Shown here piece after piece: positions 10,927-23,400 of a DNA stretch of 64,000 nucleotides. A model generated the notes under the pieces. It was not told where the DNA came from, searched no databases, and worked only from the letters and a program-made list of their open reading frames with translations. Made by a program: the position numbers and the translations under genes. This DNA is from Gnetum montanum (taxonomy: Eukaryota > Streptophyta > Gnetopsida > Gnetales > Gnetaceae): assembly GCA_015680685.1 (NCBI GenBank), contig MNCI01003549.1:149870-213869 (forward strand), in the 5' to 3' direction. How positions within the stretch are numbered: the stretch's first letter is position 1; the number at the start of each line of letters is the position of its first letter.

Positions 10927-11278
10927 ATCATTGCCTCCTGTGCTACCCACCACTACCTCCAGTGCTACCTATCATTGCCTCCTGTGCTACCCATCATTGC
11001 CTCCTGTGCTTCTCATCACTACCTCCAGTGTTGTCCATCATTGCCTCCTATGCCATCTATCATTTCCTGTAGTGTTTTCCATCACTGCCTCCCCTATTTC
11101 CCATCACTGCATCTAGTGCTATCCATCACTACCTCCCATGCTACCCATCCGTGCCTTCCATGCCACCCATCATTGCCTCCCATGTTGCCCATCATTACCT
11201 CTAGTGTTGCCCATCATTACCTCTAACATCATCGATCACTACCTCCAGTGTCGTTGATAACTACCTCTAGTGTAACCA
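10927..11278 (+). repeat. 22-bp minisatellite, 16 units
   Basis: Sixteen consecutive 22-base units with consensus near ATCATTGCCTCCTGTGCTAC plus CC can be laid end to end from 10927 to 11278. Units alternate loosely between a TTGCCTCCTGTG and an ACTACCTCCAGTG form. Because 22 is not a multiple of three and most units lack stops in every frame, long reading frames appear in all three forward frames. The 182-residue open frame across it is a by-product, not a gene. Confidence 0.9.
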
Positions 11279-12317
11279 ATAATCACAAATTCTCTATTAT
11301 ATGACTAATAATTTTAAATTGTTTGTTAATTGATGAAAAAATTTGAAATTCCTATCAATTAACGAAAAATTCAAATTTTCATCATTAAACTATTAGTTTG
11401 AATTGGGAAACTTGCCAAAATAGTTTCCAAAATTAGAATTTGATGTAGTCATAGCACCAAAGAAAAAAGTTCCATAATTAAGCATGCTTACTTTGGAGTA
11501 AAACTAGGATGGATGCGCTCTTGGAAAGTCTCATTTTTTGCACCAAAGTACTTAGACTCGAAAAGCCATAACTTTTAATTTTAGAAACCTTTTTTAACAA
11601 ACGAAGAGTTGTTTCCTATAGATTTCAACCTTTCAAGTTTAATGGTGGATTCAAATTCATCCCAAGAAATCCTAAAAATTAATTTTTAATCCTTTCTTGA
11701 TATAGTGCCTTGTGATCCTCAAAAGTTTAATTTTCACACAACTTGAGCATACGATGTCCATTTTCAACATATGAAAAGTCATTTAAAACATTTTTCACCC
11801 TTCTGAACTTAATGGTGAGGTCAAATTTATCATTTGGGCATCCTATAATTCAATGATATTATAAATTTAACATTTTAGGCTTTAAGATTTAGTACATAAC
11901 CCTTACAGATAGTCTTAAGATCATTATGGCATGTTATTAGTTACACTATCGGAGTCAGTGTTCTTAAGGGGGTAGAAAGGTCATTAAAAATAATAGTTAA
12001 ATATTAATAAAAATTAGGTAATGTAATTATATATTACTAAAATTAGATAATATAGTTACATATTATTATATGATGTCATTAAATATTACTAAAATTAGAT
12101 AATATAATTATAAAATTAGATAATGTAGTTAAATTAGTTGGAGAATCAGTTATTATATCAATATTACTTGATTATTAGTTAATGAATCAATCGATGTATT
12201 AGTTAATGATCAATTGATGTATTAGTTGGATAATTAGTTTAAGAAACAAAATAATCTTCAACTATCAAGAAAGGGTATATTAATCCATTTTGCAATCAAT
12301 ACATAGGGTAAAACAAC
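11279..12317. other. AT-rich DNA without genes; degenerate repeats
   Basis: No coding similarity. Around 11560-11850 are two related passages with AAAAGCCATAACTTTTAATTTT and AAAAGTCATTTAAAAC-type phrases. At 11990-12240 a phrase ATTACTAAAATTAGATAATAT recurs three or four times and merges into TGTATTAGTTAATGATCAAT repeats. Confidence 0.4.
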
Positions 12318-13506
12318 ATGGAAAGTCAAAATGTCATTTTGACAAGGAATATGATACGCATGAAGAGAAATGATCTAGATAAGAATCCAAGAATAGGAAT
12401 GAAATTTGCAACATACAACATGCTTGCAAGATTCCTAGTGAGTGAGAAACAATATACATTATGTCCATCATGGGCCTTGGATTGGCACGAATATTGATAC
12501 CCATGCATTTTAGTAGAATTACAAGATTTGGATGCTGATGTCTTGTGCTTACAAGAAGTCTTACCATGGGAATTTCTATATCAATTCCAACCATTTTTGA
12601 AAAATATGGGATATAGTGGTATTTATAAGCAAAAAGGGTTTTATGAAAGTTCTTTTGAGTTGTACAGATTGGCCTATTGTAGAAATCATAACATGAATGA
12701 TTCTACAATCTTTTATAAAGAAGCCAAGTTTAAATTGGTACAAAGATTTGAATGGAGTTTAGAAAATATGATTTTTGAAATTCCAAAACTTCAAGCGATG
12801 AACAAGAAAGTTTAGATTTAGGAAAAATCACATAGCCTTGGCATTGATTCTAAAAGTTCATCTATCAAGAAGATGTGAATGTGTAGTTAACACATGTTTA
12901 ATTGCCAAACCAACATGTTTAGATGTTAGAATTTGTCAAGGAACATGCTTGATTAAGCAAATAGAAGGAAGTTTGAAGAAGAAGTTATTCCTAAGTTGTC
13001 ATGATCTAGTTTCATTTATTCTTTGTGGAGATTTCAATGCAAAAGTTGGAAGTAGTGTTTGTCAATTCTTAAAATATGGATCTGTAAAGAAATCCTTGGA
13101 AGATGAACTTAACTTGAAGAAGATGTTTTTATCAATTTAGCATGCAATTCCATTAGCCAGTGCATATTCTGCTTACTTTGAATCTTCAGTAGATAAATCA
13201 AACTCTAGAATTTAGGAATAGATGATATTGATGGATAACACTCATCAAGAACAACTATTTACAAATTATTCTACAATGATTAATGAAGATGGATCAACAA
13301 CATTCTTCATTGAGACTTTAGATTATATTTGGTATGATGTTCAATTCTTTCAAGTTACCAAGTTACTAGAGTTGATTTCTAATGAACAAGTTGAGAAGAA
13401 TCAAGATCAAGCATTGCCATCATGGACAAGACCATTTGATCATATACCACTTATGTTAGAATTACAATTACTCCCATTAGTTCATAAGCTTGATCAAGAT
13501 GAATAA
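12318..13506 (+). pseudogene. Retro-pseudogene of a CCR4/Angel/nocturnin-type exonuclease
   Basis: Members of the EEP (endonuclease/exonuclease/phosphatase) fold remove mRNA poly(A) tails or related nucleotides. The frame from ATG 12318 has KFATYNMLARFLVSEKQY and CPSWALDWHEY, a TGA at 12495, then DADVLCLQEV, the metal-binding Glu block, and GYSGIYKQKG. After a stop at 12813 and one frameshift it continues with VNTCLIAKPTCLDVRICQG (usual N-T-H has become N-T-C), ILCGDFNAKVGS (usual GDFNS) and, after 13222, TLDYIWYD and a final DHIPL block. The domain order is complete with no recognisable intron over 1.2 kb, so a retrotransposed mRNA copy is likely. The subfamily cannot be fixed by eye. Confidence 0.75.
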
Positions 13507-13599
13507 GTATCTCACTCTTACTTTTACTTGATGATCTTATTATTTTATTCATTATTTAAATATATTTCAGTTAGATTAATAAAATATCTAAGGTAATGC

Positions 13600-14345
13600 A
13601 AGTTGAAAAAAAGGAATTTTCCTTGCCTTCACATAGGTAACCAGATACAAGTTGTAGTTTGTGTGATCTTGGTCAGGACTGGTGATTGGTGGTTGATAAC
13701 TCTTTAATTCACCTTTTGTCAGGTAATTCCTTGGATAACCCTTATTTTTTCAAGGTCAACCTCAATTTCTACCTATAAGATTTAGTACCCTAATTACAAT
13801 GCCTTCTTAGACCATGATATGGCTCTTTTGGTAATTGAGCTACAATTTTGTTTCCACACATCTTTTTAGTACTTACTCAAGGTGGTCTAAGGCTTACTCA
13901 AATGTAGTACCATAAGTAGAGAAGTCATCCATAAAGACTTCCACTCCACTAATAATTTTTTGCTAGAAGATGCTTAACACTAGGTGTTAAAATGTAGTAG
14001 AAGCATTGCATAGATCAAAAGGCATCTTACGATGTGCGAAGATCCTTGAGGAAATTGTGAATGTTGTTTTGGCCTAGTCCTCTTGCATGATTTGGATTTG
14101 GTTATAGCCACTATAACCATCAAGAAAACTGTAACATCAAAGACTAGAGATGTTGTCTAACACCTGATCAATGAAGAGAAATGGAAATTGGTCCTTGAAT
14201 GTTGACATATACAACAACTAAAAATCAATGCAGACCTGCCACTTTCCACCTTTCTTTGGCACAATCACAAGTGGACTAACCCACTCACTATCCATAATGG
14301 GATAAATAAACCCCACCTTGAGGAGTTTTTTGATTTTCTTCTTAA
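13600..14345 (-). pseudogene. E1 reverse transcriptase fragment
   Basis: Minus-strand translation gives DSEWVSPLVIVPKKGGKW with CIDF (around 14230-14330), then FKDQFPF-FIDQVLDNI, SFLDGYSGYNQIQI carrying the first catalytic Asp, KMPFDLCNA, and VEVFMDDFSTYG, the F-M-D-D catalytic box typical of Athila-like RTs. Several stops and frame changes are present. Downstream similarity to the RT-RNase H tether fades out at about 13600. It corresponds to E3 RT at 32170-32965. Confidence 0.7.
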
Positions 14346-14898
14346 CAATCTACTTCAATTTGGGATTCAATCACCTCTGTGGCTACCCTTGGGCTTCATG
14401 GCTAGGTCAATGTAGATATGATACTAGCATATCCTAGGATCAAAATCTATGATTTTAGGAAATGACCAACAAATTATGTTGATCATTTTTCAACCACATT
14501 TAACAACATCTATTTTTGTTTTGGAGTAAGATTTGCATTGATTAGTACCAGCTTTCCATTTTTAAGAATACATATTCCATGCTAATAGGTAGATTTTTTA
14601 ACTCAAGGGGCTCTTACTTCAAATTTTTAGGAATTTCAAACTCTCCCCAATAGGTATCATCATTTATATTATTAGAGAGTTGGTGATGAACTTACTCTAG
14701 TTCCTCTATGCCTATGACATAAGCACATGTCAAGCTCTTAATAGGTTTAATGCAAAGTGTGCTTCTTTTAGGATTAGTAGTCAACCACTTAGTGCCCTCT
14801 CATTTTCTGGTTGCTATGTACAAACACCTTTGAATATCTACTTTAGGTGCATACTACCTACATGTGGCAATGGGTGCGCATTTTATGGACTAGAGTTT

Positions 14899-15425
14899 CT
14901 ACATAGAATTGCACCCTATATCATTGTACGTGATGTATGGAACTTGCTTCTTCTTGATCTTTCTGAATGCATTTTCCTTAGATATCTCTAGGGAAAGATC
15001 TTTGATGCCCATTCTTACATCAAAAATTCTTAGCCACATCCTTCCCATGATTAATAGAAAGTCCCCTTTGCGGTTCTCAACCTTGATTACTAAGGAATTA
15101 GTAGGATAAGATGACCCATAGATACTGGTCACAATGTCTTCCACTAGTTCCAATGAAATAGTAATGAACTGGTCTACTAATTCTAATTGGATATTACTAT
15201 TCTTGATGAGTGGTAGGTTCTAGGTAGTATACATCTCATGAGAAATCAAGTTCATACCAAAACCTGAATCAAGAAGAGATTTACATGGTTCATTCCTAGT
15301 AATCTGCAAATAAATAAGAGGACTTCTAGGATTAGCTAATTTCCTGGGAAGGTTGCCAGCATAGATCTGATTAGATATGGCATGAGTGAGCATAACAGTA
15401 TGGATCATGGGTAGTATTTGGTTTG
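14899..15425 (-). pseudogene. E1 retropepsin-type protease
   Basis: An aspartic protease that would cut the polyprotein. An open stretch at 15408-15220 has HAISNQIYAGNLPRK, then PLIYLQITRNEPCKSLLDSG, the D-S-G active site, and NLISHEMY. The next stretch (15153-14899) has ELVEDIVTSIYGSSYP, the GRMWLRIFDVRMGIKDLSLE block, and the common end KKKQVPYITYNDIGC. It matches E3 at 31230-31640 and E5 at 48645-49230 residue for residue over long runs. Confidence 0.7.
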
Positions 15426-15768
15426 AAGGGGATTCAAAGGAATTAGATGTAGAGGGAGATGGAGGAGCAAGCTTGTCAACTACATGTGTATGTGAGGGCT
15501 AAGGTGGATTGTTGGATAAAAAAAAAGGATCTTTTTTATGTTCTATTGTCCAAAACACTTAGTTGATGAACTAATTATAGATTAACAACCCTAGTAGCAT
15601 TACATTGCTACAATTGGATTGGAAGTTCACTCTGCATGGATGGAGCAAGTAGTAGCTATGTTGAGGGTGGAGGAACAAGTGCAAGAACAAGAGGAGATAA
15701 GGATAAAAAGCGGTATGCCTCCTTGAATGTGAAGAATGAGTTTGATAATATTCAAGATGGTAGTATTT

Positions 15769-17275
15769 GTAACAATTGAAAACATCAATGGCTAGAACAC
15801 CGAGAGGTTAGCGAGTGTACATCAATTTGTATGAAGGCCATGCTGGAAAACAAAAACAAGATGCCTTGAATAGTTTGGTCATTTAGATAGGGACTTACAT
15901 GATGTTAGAATGATCATGTGTGAGAGTGGTTTATGAAAAGCAACATGTAGGCACTGAGACTAACTAAGATAGAGTGTAGTAGGGTGTCCTGACAGTGTAC
16001 AATAGGTATAATGGAAACGTAGTCATAGCCTTAATGGTATCAAGCCATGGAGTCTAGCACTCACTATGATGAACTATGCCTACTGAGTTGGGCACCGCGG
16101 TATAGCATGTGGTGTTTTGTAAGGTTGCAATGGGGCTACAGTGGGCTATGCTGTCCAATTGTACCTCTCTATCAGTGTGGTGTAATCTAGGTCTCATTCA
16201 CCCATGAAGCTAAGTGCTAAAATGCCAAAATTCCAAATGCCAAAATGAAAGTGCTAACTACCAACCAGTAAAAAATGGATGTCAACCCCTAAAACANCCA
16301 AATGCCAAAATGAAAGTGCTAACTACCAACCAGTAAAAAATGGATGTCAACCCCTAAAACATTGGGGCACAGGGGTATTTATAGGGATAAGGTTAGCCAA
16401 AAATGTAGATTGGATGCCGTGTGATAGTGTAGTAAGTGGGATCACAAGAAAAATTTAGAAAATTTTCTAAGTTTGAAGGTGACCAAAAAAAGTTTAAAAA
16501 TTTTCTAACTTTGGTTGTTATGCTTGTCCCATGTTATGTGCAAGACATGGGACACTGGCCAAGGATAGGGCATAGCATGGACACTTAGAAGAATCTGGTG
16601 AAGATTGTAATCCTTGTTCCTGTTACACTAGCTATGCTCTAGAGCATAGTAGGAGGGATGGCCTCAAGAGTTAGAAAATCTACCAAATGCCTCTTCCATG
16701 CTGAGCTAGCTTGACAACTTCTAGCTTGACACTTAGGTGAAACTTATCACTAAAAGGTGTGCTATGTTGGCTATGCTTTGGACTATAATAAGGGAAATGG
16801 GAGAATAACACAACACTTAGAAAATTCTACAAAACTATCCATTTGTGTGGTTGCTATGCTCTAGAGTGTAATAGAGTGTAGTAGCTATAGTGTCATTATA
16901 AAAAGTAATAACTACAGTGTCGAGCATATCAGCTACAATGTCAAGCATAATAGGTACAGTGTTAGGCATAGCACAACACTTAGAAAACTTTCTACAACTG
17001 GTATTGATACTTAGAAAATTTTACAAAATAGGCCTTCATGCATGCTACGTTGGTTATGCTAGGGAGTGTAGCACCAACACTTAGAAACATTTGCTAAGTT
17101 TTGACACTTAGAAAAATTTGCAAAAAGTCCCATTGTTTTGACACTTAGAAAAATTTTGCAAATCTGGTAGTCGAAGCTGACTACACTCAACACTTAGAAA
17201 AATTTGGGCAAAGTTCCACCATTTTGACACTTAGCTAAATTTTCAGTCAAGATGCCGAGACCAAAAATTTTGTGA
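15769..17275 (-). mobile_element. Tat-type solo LTR inserted in E1
   Basis: E1 homology to E5 stops near 15765 and resumes at 17281, so about 1.5 kb is foreign. The insert carries, on the minus strand, a TTTTTCTAAGTGTC repeat array, an 18-base palindrome CTATGCTCTAGAGCATAG at 16632-16649, and a TATA box in CCCTATAAATACCCC near 16373. All are shared with the LTRs at 52340-55179, as is U5 text around CTATGACTACG. A candidate 5-base target duplication TATTT flanks it (15764-15768 and 17276-17280). No internal region is present, so it is a solo LTR. Exact termini are uncertain because the usual TG...CA ends do not fall at these points. Confidence 0.7.
16233..16361. other. Unmerged contig overlap around a single N
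   Basis: Bases 16233-16296 are repeated exactly at 16298-16361 on either side of the N at 16297, a 64-base overlap left unmerged. The solo LTR is therefore about 65 bases shorter than it appears. Confidence 0.9.
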
Positions 17276-17280
17276 TATTT

Positions 17281-19446
17281 TAATAGTGATGTTGGAAAGT
17301 AGAAATGTGACTGGACAATTCATGTTGAGATAGGGGCTGCTGAATGTCATACCCATATTGATCAAGTTATCTATAAGGGTATTACTACCTTAGTGGTGGT
17401 AGCACCCATGACTATGATTGCTGCCACTATTGACACTACTTGTATGGTTGTAGTAGAGTTCCAATTAGATAATATTGTTGTTGCTAATGGAACTACCTAG
17501 GATTTCCTTGAGGATAAAGTAATCTTCTACGTGTTTTCCTTCTTACTAGTCATGAATTTAGAGCATACATCCTAGACTCTTGTAACTATGAAACGATGGG
17601 ACAACATCCTTTAAGATGTTCATATTGGCATATGTCACACCCACCATCATCATCTAATTTAGTGTCTACAGCTTCTCCTACTATAGAAATCATGTCCTTA
17701 CCCCTTTGATTGGCATGTTCAGCTTCCTTTCATCTCCTACGATCATGATCACTATCTTATTCTTTGGACTCTTTAGCAATTTTTAGAACAACTTGAAATT
17801 TTCTATTCATAGAGTCCCATAACTGATTTGCCTTAGTTGAAATTTCAAAGGTGCATTTTTGAATCAACAAGGTCTTCTAGTTCACCACTTTATCAAGTGA
17901 TGATTCCTTCTCACTATCACAAAAACGAACCTCCCTCTTACAAATGGAAAGATCCTATTATATTCTTCTACACTTTTGCATTTTCTCAACTCTTCTTCTT
18001 CCTTTTCTACCTACTCAGTCAACTAATGAATCTAATGGAATCTTAATTCTGACAATCAACCTTGGGCATAGATGCTAAGATTTCTTCTCATTTTTTATTA
18101 GAGCCCATCTACGATGTGGAAAAGTTGTTCTAAGTGAGAATAACCATGGCCAAGACATCTACGCAATAAGGAATAATATCATCTCATGGTGGCATCCAAG
18201 GGTTCTTGTATTCCTTTTTTTCATCCTTAGATCTACCTCCTCAAGCTGGACACTTAAGATTACATCTAATATTTTTCATTGAATAATTTGAGCATTGTAC
18301 TCTACCATTTGATGCATTTCGGTTCTAAGGACCTATACTAATTTTCTGCTTCTTTAATGAATATCCTAGAAAATAACTTAAGATTTTGCCAATAGTTTTC
18401 TATATTTTGCAAGACATAGTCATTATGGAAAGCCTAAAGATGGTTCTATAGATTTGAGTTATATCCACATTTGAATCTATGGATATTTTTCATGTCTAGC
18501 CTCTTGATCCAACTATCCTTAATGTGCCTTGTAGGAATTCTCACTACCTCTGCAATGTTTAGCATGCATCAGGTAGAAAGAAAAGGCTCATTGGTAACAT
18601 GATTCTGGTGCCTATAATGCTCTTTGCTATCCCTTAATTCATGGTAGTGGATCACTCTTGGATGCCTATTCCCTAGGTCTTGAATTACTTGATTGTCCCT
18701 ATGATCATCTCGGTCCCATCGGTCACCTCCATCATGATTGCACCCTCTATGGTTTTTTTTTAAGGCCAAAAGAAGAAGATGATGAAAATGAAGGTGAAAA
18801 GGAAGGAGGACTAGCTTCATCATGATGCATGTCACCTCCTCTTCATTGATCGCGTTCATCATCATGATCATATTTCTTATCCACATCCCTACACTAACTC
18901 TCCTCTTTAGATCCTCCTTTGTCATTGGATCCATTCTTGCTAGAACCTAGATTATGGATCATGGACTATAGGTTCTAGTTTTGACCTCCTTCACTAAAGT
19001 CAAAGAGAGGAGTTGTATTAAATGAAAACCCTGCCAAAGAAGAGTTCTCCAATATCTTTGTGGTATGTCAAGTATGGTGAATCATTGAACCACTTTCCCT
19101 TCGAAGATTCATAGCATTACTCTAGCTATCAATCCCTTAGACATTATGCCTTAGTGGGATGATAATCCCTAGCATCACTATCTCGCACAACATACTCATC
19201 ATGAGGTTCCTAGAGACCCAAATGCACAAGAGTTTGTTGAAGCATTGTAGGAACAAATTGATCACGCAGAAATACAATGTTTCCCTCCATGTCTCACCAC
19301 TATAGCAGTTCATCCTAGTGTAGGATGAAGGTGAAATTAGGTACATACTCATTAGGATGAGCATACACCACTTTGTATTGCTGGAGCAACTATTGATGTT
19401 CTCTATCAGATTTGGATGGAGAATCACTCTTGTGAGAAAAAGACAT
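17281..19446 (-). pseudogene. E1 gag, degenerate
   Basis: The capsid/nucleocapsid polyprotein. The start is placed at ATG 19446 (MSFSHKSD), matching the MSP/MSF-S starts of other family members (38745, 37619). Early text DMEGNIVFLRDQFVP and HDEYVV aligns with DMEGNVVLPLK and HDEYVV in E5. The open stretch 18934-18569 is a His/Asp-rich portion matching E5 at 46850-47100. The C-terminal linker continues past the inserted LTR at 15768-15426. Many stops and frame changes are present. Confidence 0.65.
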
Positions 19447-19588
19447 CTTGCATTAGGAAATAAAAATGTAGTGTGCTTATCAAAATTATTGTAGTAATTT
19501 TAATGTATGATATGATTCTAGGGTTCATTCCAATGATTTTGAATAATTCTTCACTAAGTTATAAATAGCACATGTAACAACTAAAAGG

Positions 19589-19606
19589 TCCCTAGCAACA
19601 ATGCTA
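19589..19606 (-). promoter_or_regulatory. E1 primer-binding site, Athila type
   Basis: Reads TAGCATTGTTGCTAGGGA on the minus strand, one base after the LTR end. It differs from TGGCGCCGTTGCCGGGGA, the tRNA-Asp-type site I recall for Athila elements, mainly by C-to-T and G-to-A changes. Confidence 0.65.
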
Positions 19607-19607
19607 A

Positions 19608-20492
19608 TGATGAGCAATGAGGTACCCCTATGCCTAACCATACGAATCACAAGTATTCATGTGTGATTCAATCAAATTATGAAAATCTTAATTTCCTAAG
19701 TACATTGGTTCCAAGATGTGAAATCTAATTGTGACAATCATTGTCTTCTCAACTACACTTATGAAGCTTAATTGTATGGTTAAGTATAATTGAGGCACAT
19801 GGTTTTTATTATTTCATATTTTATTTATCTATGACTAACAACAAGTCAAAACTTAATTTATGAACCACTTTAATTAATCTAATTGATGATCAATAACTAA
19901 CTATCCTAACATAAGTATCTAGTACCACTTTCCAAGCACATCCTGAACATGTATAATGATTGTTGGGTTACGAAATGTTAAGCATTGCTAGAATTACCAA
20001 GATTCATACACATGCTCGAAGTGGTTGTACTTATGTGCTTAATTGATTTCTATTTAATTGCACTAGCTTACTTTAGCTTAATTACTTGGGAGCATCAAAG
20101 GAAATTGCATAAAAAATTAAATGCATAAATAAAATATTTAAGCTAGCCAAGGAGCTGCAAGGTTTGGTAAAAAAGCTCTTCTTTATTACTGCATACACTA
20201 ATATGCTAAGATACAACAATGTTCAAATGAAGATTCATACACTCAATGACTCTTGTTGTGAGCACTTTGGAAAATATTCTAACTGTAGAGAAAAGAAACT
20301 GCAAGAGCTCTACTATGGTATGACAAAAACTATCTGAAAACTGTGTGCCCAAGCACTATATTTATAGGTCAACACATACCCCATAATATTATATATTTGA
20401 CATCGCATCTTGGGGCCTGATATCATATATTTGAAATCAAGGCTCCAATATTAGATAGTCAATCTTGTATCCAGACAAAACATTATTCATCA
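19608..20492 (-). mobile_element. E1 5' LTR
   Basis: An 885-base LTR on the minus strand. It ends CATTGCTCATCA just before the primer-binding site and starts near TGATGAATAATG at 20492. U3 has ATATGATATC-type text, a TATA box in GACCTATAAATATAG near 20360, and U5 text TAGGGGTACCTC shared with the LTRs at 36638, 37667 and 42779. Confidence 0.7.
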
Positions 20493-23400
20493 AAAATGGT
20501 TTAGAAAATGAAATATTTCTTGAGAGAGTATAGCAAAATACTATGCATAGTTAGTTGTTAGTCAAGAAGAAGATTTTAATACAACTATGATCTAATGTAG
20601 ATGGAAAGAAATAATTTTATTTATATCACATTAGATCTAATAAACTTGATCTAGAAACTTACTATCTCTTAGTTGCTATTCCAATCAAGTATTGGAGTGC
20701 CTTTAATAAGGTTTTCAAAAGTTTATATTATCTTAGAATTGAAAGTGGAGGATGGATTTAACTCCCCCAATAAGAGTGCACTTATAGGTTATGTAAGTAA
20801 GAGCTCTTGAGAATGAGTTACATCTATTTTTTTATCTATGTTGTAACTACCCATTTGAGTTAGCATTATAATGTTATAGCAAAAAAACTTATATGATTTA
20901 TTTTAATTGTATTCATTAGTGCTTGGTCATTTGATAGATTTTATCTTTATTTTTTATGAAAATATAATCTTTGACCAATTGAATGTAATAAATCTTTAAT
21001 TTTAGTTTCAATTATATCAAGTTGTACCTAAAGATGACTATCAACAATTGATTGTTTTTGGCCAAGATGCCAACTACTAGTTATAAATCAGTAATGCTAA
21101 ATCATATTTTGTTCATAATGCTCTAGGAGAAGAGTATTGGTAATGCTAAATAATATTTCCTACATAACATTTTGGAAAGAGGCTATCAATAATGCTAAAT
21201 AATATTTCATCCATAGCACTTAAATCACAAGAATAATTCTATCAAATACTTTGATAAAGAAAATACAGAAAGCAAATCACTCTCACAAAAACAAGTTATA
21301 ACTTTAACTTTGACTATCATCACCCTTATGTTAGCTAGTGTTAGAAAGGATATGTAAAATGTTGTGCATAAAACCAACAATCACAAGATTAAACTTACCT
21401 ATTGATGTTGTTACAAGATACTTAACAATAATACTAACAAGACGCGCATCAAGTTCAAAATTGGTGATGATGTTATGCTTAAGATGTTAGATGGAAGTCA
21501 TTAAAAATAAAAATGTAGGAAAATGTTCTAAGTAAAATACACTACAACTATTCAAGGTGGTAGAACATTGTTACCAAAGAATAAAGGTTAAAGAATTCAA
21601 CAACAACACCATCCCTTTTTTTTTTTAACACAGGTTTGATGAAAATCTGTCATGCATCTACAACAACACCAATACTAAAAAGACTTACTCCCATTTTAAT
21701 TTTGAGCTAGAGAATTTTCGAATTCTAGAACATATCTATAAGTAGCACACTGTGGATTTAAAAATTAGCATGAAATAATTGCATGTTTTCCATGTGTAGA
21801 TGCTAAACTACAACATTAAAGTAGAGTTCAAAACTCCATGCAATATCAACTTGGAAATATATAAACTACTTTACTTAAGCGTGCAACCTATTATAAGATC
21901 TATAAACTTCTTTAATAGTTTTTTATATGTTTTAAAACTTTGTTATTTTAATTTTTAAAATAGTAAACTTAATCACAAAATTTCGTTATTTAGAGGTAAG
22001 GAAGAAATCCAAAAAGGAACAATAGGAAATTTTGTAAAATATTGGGCAAAGATTTGGAGTGCATTTACAAAATCTATGGAAGAATAAATCTTGAAAAAGG
22101 AACAATTTAAGGATTAAATTAACAAAACATAGTGAATGCTTTGTTATAAATTTATGTCTAACTTACACTATTTGAACTTGAAAAATAAACACTTTATTAA
22201 TTTATTACTGAAACTAAATTTGTTTTACTTACATCCATTGAGACCCATTAGATCTTACAAAGGCTTATCTTAACCAACACATTTTGTACTATTTAACAAC
22301 CAAATGAATATACTTTCTATGAATAGTGACCTAGAATACTTTGATATTGTTAAGCATGATGTATCTTTGGGGGCTATTTTTAAGGACTGTTGCAATGAAT
22401 TGCTATTCAACCTATTGCCAATCTCAAGCCTTGTAAATTAATTTGGAATGTTATGATGAATATGGGTAATTCATCAAGATTTGTGAATTTTGGATTCACC
22501 ACTCAAAGTGTGATAGTTTTTAGGGGTTTATGTATTGTAAAAAAATTTTGGGATTTAAAATGTATTTCTTTTGGGGTTTAGGTACCATAAAAAACATTTT
22601 GGGTTCCATGTATAAAAAAATATTAGGATCTGCACTCAAAATTTCCAAAAGCTTTTTAGGCTTAGGTATTGTAAAAACAATTTTTGGATTCACACAAAAA
22701 ATATTTATTTCTAGAAATTTTTATATTTATGTTTCAATATTGCAAAATAATGTTTAAAGTTAAAAATCCCCATAATCAAATACTTTGAGTTTGAAATATT
22801 TTTGGGTTCACGTTCCACAAAAAAAAATTGGGTTCTACAAAAGACATTTATTTTTATAAAGATTTATATTTATGTTTGGATACCATAAAAATAATTATGA
22901 AATTTTAGAATCTTCATAATCAAATACTATGAGAGGTTCATATATATACTAATCCTACCTCTATCTAATTACAACAAGCTTTCTTTTATTCTAATTACAA
23001 GCTAATAAATTTTGTTAGAAAATAGAATTTCATGAAAAATGGAATTCAACATCCAACTAACTACTTTGGAAAAAGAAAAAAATATAAAAAATTTTGTTTA
23101 AAGAAGTTCACTCCTATTAATGGATAATAGGTCAATTGAGAGGGAATGTGAGTAAAACCATGAAAGGTATTAATGTTTGAGAGATTAAAGGAAAAAGGTT
23201 CAAGAAAAAGGAAATCCTTTGGAGTTGCAAAGATTAGAGAAAGATCAAGTACATCAAAGAAGGCATAGAGAGGAAATGTAGTAATAACAATCATAAGAAA
23301 ATGAGGTATTGAGAAAATAGATACAAGTTAATAATTTTACATAATCTTTATTATATTTCTAAGATTAAAACACTAATTATATCAAGTTATTTTGTAGAAT

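Larger units (their letters stand above)
13600..20492 (-). mobile_element. Athila-like Ty3/gypsy element E1, 5' half
   Basis: Read on the minus strand: LTR (20492-19608), primer-binding site (19606-19589), gag (from 19446), a gag-protease linker interrupted by a foreign LTR (15769-17275), protease (about 15425-14899), then RT to about 13600, where it stops beside the exonuclease pseudogene. RNase H, integrase and the 3' LTR are missing. It aligns block by block with E5 (46461-49240) and E3 (30000-34730). Confidence 0.75.

Noticed and set aside
10678-11226. 182-residue open frame
   Set aside because: It is the translation of a 22-bp minisatellite; the other two frames are also open across it.
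22530-22757. 75-residue frame with repeated KILG phrases
   Set aside because: It is produced by a short degenerate DNA repeat in AT-rich sequence, with no homology.
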